Shown: piece by piece, positions 13,137 through 15,238 of the stretch
Layout of the letters: each line of letters opens with the position of its first letter
How positions within the stretch are numbered: the first letter of the stretch is position 1
Source of the DNA: Nitriliruptorales bacterium
Lineage (GTDB): Bacteria > Actinomycetota > Nitriliruptoria > Euzebyales > Egibacteraceae
DNA length: 15,238 nucleotides
Assembly: GCA_007126835.1 (NCBI GenBank)
Contig: SLAO01000134.1
Location: 1 to 15,238 of the forward strand
Direction: 5' to 3'
Notes under the pieces: model-generated
The model's input: only the letters and a program-made list of their open reading frames with translations
Database searches by the model: none
Told to the model about the DNA's origin: nothing
Made by a program: the position numbers and the translations under genes

Positions 13137-15236
13137 CGCCCCGGCCAGCAGTGCGCCCAAGGCCGCGGCCCCGGGCACCAGCGGTTGCTCAGGCTCGAAC
13201 ACGAGCCGGTAGCTGGCAGCCGTGTCCGCGCCCGCCGGCGAGGCTGTGGGTTGCGCGTCGCCGGCGCGGCGCTCGAGCAGCCTTAGGGTGGCCAGGTCAC
13301 GCTCCATGGCCCGCGCGTCGTCGTCGAGTTGGGCGATCAGCTGCCCCAGCCCTTCGTCAGTGAGTTGGGCGAGGCCTGCGGCGAGCTCGTCACCGCCCTC
13401 GGCAAGCCCGGCCAACGCCTCGATCAGACCACCGATCATGTCATCGAGGTCGCCGAGTTCGTCCAGACCGGCTTGGGCCAGCAGCGCGTCGAAGTCGACG
13501 TCGAGGTCTGCCAGCAGCTCCTCGAAGCCGGGCAGCTCGATGTCGGCCAGCATCGCGGCGGGATCCAGCCCCAGATCGGCCAGCAGCGCGTCGAAGTCGA
13601 GGTCGGGCATGACGTCGGCGAAGTCGGGCAGCTCGATGTCTGCGAACAGCGCCTCGGGGTCGATGCCCGCTTCGGCGAACAGCTCAGCGAGGTCGATGTC
13701 GACGTCGGCCAAGAGCTCCTCGATGTCGGCGAAGTCGAAGTCCTCGAACGCGGCGCCCAGCACGGCGGATAGGTCGATCTCGTCGAACAGGCCAGCCAGG
13801 TCCACGTCGGCCAGCAACGCCGCCGGGTCGATGTCGAGCTCGTCGAGCAGCGCGGCCAGGTCGATGTCGAGATCCTCGAACGCGGCCAGCAGGGGTGACA
13901 GATCGACGTCGGCGAACAGCTCAGCGAGGTCGATATCGAGCTCGTCGAGCAACGTGGCCAGATCGATCCCGGCCTCGTCGAGCAACTCTGCGAGATCCGG
14001 AAGGTCGAGGTCGGCGAGGAGATCCTCGAGTGCCGCGTCGAGGTCGAGCTCGTCGAGCAGCTCGGCCAGGCCAACCGCATCGAGCAGCTCGTCGATGCGC
14101 ACGTCCTCCAGTTGCGCCAGCACGCGCTCGCCCGCATCGACGAGGATGGGCTCGAGGTCCACGCTGCGATCCCCCAGCGCGGCGAGCAGCAGCTCCTCCA
14201 AGGAGACGTCGTCGTCGAGATCGTCGCGAAGCTCATCGACCGTGGCCAGCAGGTCGGCCAGCTTCTCCTCCGCGGTGACGAGCCCTTCGCGAAGCTCCCG
14301 GATGGTGTCGGCGACTGCCTCCAGCCGCCCATCGGGATCGAGTTCCGACGGCTCCGCGGCTCGCAGCGACTCGGCGAGCTGGGCGACGCCGTCTGCCAGC
14401 CCGTGGAACTCGTCGGACAACGCGTTGAGATCGGCGCGGGCGTCGTCCAGCCCGCTCTGCGCGGCGCCGACCGCGCCGGCCGCGGCATCGATCGACGAGC
14501 GAATGTCCGCGACCCGCTCGACGTGCTCGTCATCGACGTCGCGTTCGAGCTCGGCCAGCGCAGCGTCAGCCTCCGACAACTTCGCGTTGGCGTCGACGAG
14601 CGCGGCGTCCACCGGGTCGAGCAGCCGGTGTCCCAGTCCGTCGAGGGCGTCGCCGATCGTTTCGAGCGGCCCTGCGAGTCCCTCACCGAGCTCGGCGACC
14701 CCGTCGATCGCCTCGACGGCGCCGTCTTCCGTCGCCTTCTCGAGCAGGTCCAAGGCATGGTCTGCGGTGACCACGAGCCCCTCCACGACGTGGAGCGCCG
14801 CCTGCAGCGCGCCCCCGACGGCCTTGAGCTCGGCTTGACCCACGGTCGGCAGATCGAGGTCCAGCTCGTCCAAGAGCGCGGCGACGGCGGCGGCGATCTC
14901 GATCTCGAGCTCGCCATCGGCGGCGAGCAGCGCCACTAGCTCGGCGACGTCCACATCGCCCAGCAGGTCCCCGATGGTCGCGTCGCCGACGAGGTCGTCG
15001 ATCAGGTCCCCGAGGTTGCCGAGCTCTATTGCGCCCAGCAGGTCGGTCAGAAGGGCGTCGAGGTCGATGCCGGCCAGCAACGCCTCCAGGTCGAGCTCGT
15101 CGGCGAAGTCGGCGAACAAGTCCGCGAGGTCGATGTCGTCGAGTGCCGCGCGGAGTGCCTCGTCGAGGTCGAGGCCCTCGAGGAGGGCATCCAGATCGAT
15201 CTCGCCGAGCAGGTCCTCCAGGGCCAGGTCGTCGCC
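13098..15236 (-). CDS. Leu/Asp-rich repeat surface protein with coiled coil and C-terminal anchor (5' end cut by window)
   Basis: The minus frame is open from the right edge to TGA 13100-13098, giving 712 residues without a real start. I recognise no family. From the window edge: a first block of short repeats of the type LDLDALLA (15236 to about 14922); a helical coiled-coil section (about 14612-14220, with heptad-like LSEADAALAELERD); a second repeat block (about 14072-13440) with some 16 units of 10-13 residues such as DIDLAELFADV, LDIDPAALLADV and IELPGFEELLADL; a mixed tail; and a final hydrophobic helix followed by GLRRRWSS (about 13187-13098). The end resembles a Gram-positive membrane or wall anchor but has no LPxTG. 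The charge is extremely acidic. The repeats probably stack as a solenoid; adhesion, spacer or cation-binding roles are guesses. Confidence 0.8.
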   Translation of the reverse strand, partial: GDDLALEDLLGEIDLDALLEGLDLDEALRAALDDIDLADLFADFADELDLEALLAGIDLDALLTDLLGAIELGNLGDLIDDLVGDATIGDLLGDVDVAELVALLAADGELEIEIAAAVAALLDELDLDLPTVGQAELKAVGGALQAALHVVEGLVVTADHALDLLEKATEDGAVEAIDGVAELGEGLAGPLETIGDALDGLGHRLLDPVDAALVDANAKLSEADAALAELERDVDDEHVERVADIRSSIDAAAGAVGAAQSGLDDARADLNALSDEFHGLADGVAQLAESLRAAEPSELDPDGRLEAVADTIRELREGLVTAEEKLADLLATVDELRDDLDDDVSLEELLLAALGDRSVDLEPILVDAGERVLAQLEDVRIDELLDAVGLAELLDELDLDAALEDLLADLDLPDLAELLDEAGIDLATLLDELDIDLAELFADVDLSPLLAAFEDLDIDLAALLDELDIDPAALLADVDLAGLFDEIDLSAVLGAAFEDFDFADIEELLADVDIDLAELFAEAGIDPEALFADIELPDFADVMPDLDFDALLADLGLDPAAMLADIELPGFEELLADLDVDFDALLAQAGLDELGDLDDMIGGLIEALAGLAEGGDELAAGLAQLTDEGLGQLIAQLDDDARAMERDLATLRLLERRAGDAQPTASPAGADTAASYRLVFEPEQPLVPGAAALGALLAGALGAEGLRRRWSS
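13440..14072 (-). repeat. Tandem Leu/Asp repeat array inside the surface protein
   Basis: About 16 degenerate units follow the pattern D-[LIV]-D-x-x-x-[LF]-[LF]-A-[DE]-[LIV], with hydrophobic residues at fixed places and Asp flanking them. At the DNA level two 31-bp stretches (13672-13702 and 13909-13939) differ by one base, which shows a fairly recent internal duplication 237 bp apart. Period is near 11-13 residues, shorter than LRRs or TPRs. Confidence 0.7.
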
Positions 15237-15238
15237 GA

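Noticed and set aside
13222..14838. Plus-strand 538-codon Ser-rich frame over the repeat protein
   Set aside because: Ser/Ala/Arg composition is the complement of GAC/CTC-rich repeats on the minus strand; there is no start signal or domain, and the minus frame has an ordered architecture and anchor.

Overview
The window is very GC-rich DNA that reads like an actinobacterium. It contains a DosS/DevS-type heme sensor kinase, a class A penicillin-binding protein (PBP) with PASTA domains, DUF302, and GTG starts. Several products are strongly acidic, which would suit a salt-tolerant or haloalkaliphilic lineage such as Nitriliruptoria; the exact placement is an inference from composition, not from a marker gene. 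The window holds eight protein genes (both edge genes are cut by the window), one clear Mg2+ riboswitch with its terminator, and a probable leader peptide.

Left part (1-3589): a minus-strand gene that runs off the left edge encodes an unusual single-chain fusion of a glycerophosphodiester phosphodiesterase with a PAP2 phosphatase. It diverges from a plus-strand membrane-bound diguanylate cyclase (GGDEF).

Sensor block (3625-5805, minus strand): a DUF302 protein is followed by a GAF-GAF histidine kinase of the DosS/DevS family. The kinase keeps the heme-ligand His and distal Tyr of the mycobacterial O2/NO/CO sensors. No response regulator is visible, and the kinase has its own promoter candidate.

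Magnesium block (about 5900-7773, plus strand): a promoter candidate, an M-box (ykoK) riboswitch, an 11-bp-stem intrinsic terminator, then a 34-codon proline-rich leader ORF with a strong Shine-Dalgarno and mutually exclusive hairpins, then the MgtE Mg2+ transporter/channel gene. The stacking of a transcriptional riboswitch with a Pro-rich leader ORF is the most interesting regulatory arrangement here; it resembles in principle the mgtL leader of Salmonella mgtA.

Envelope block (7979-15238): a class A PBP with two PASTA-like regions and a roughly 175-residue acidic Asp/Glu/Gly/Asn tail is followed by a 313-bp gap with a perfect-pairing 25-bp inverted repeat. Next is a secreted/membrane serine beta-lactamase-family hydrolase (SxxK, YxN, HxG). 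Converging on it from the right edge is a long, partial minus-strand gene for a surface protein built of short Leu/Asp-rich repeats, a coiled coil and a C-terminal membrane anchor. Its function is unknown. PBP, serine hydrolase and the repeat protein are probably all cell-envelope proteins.
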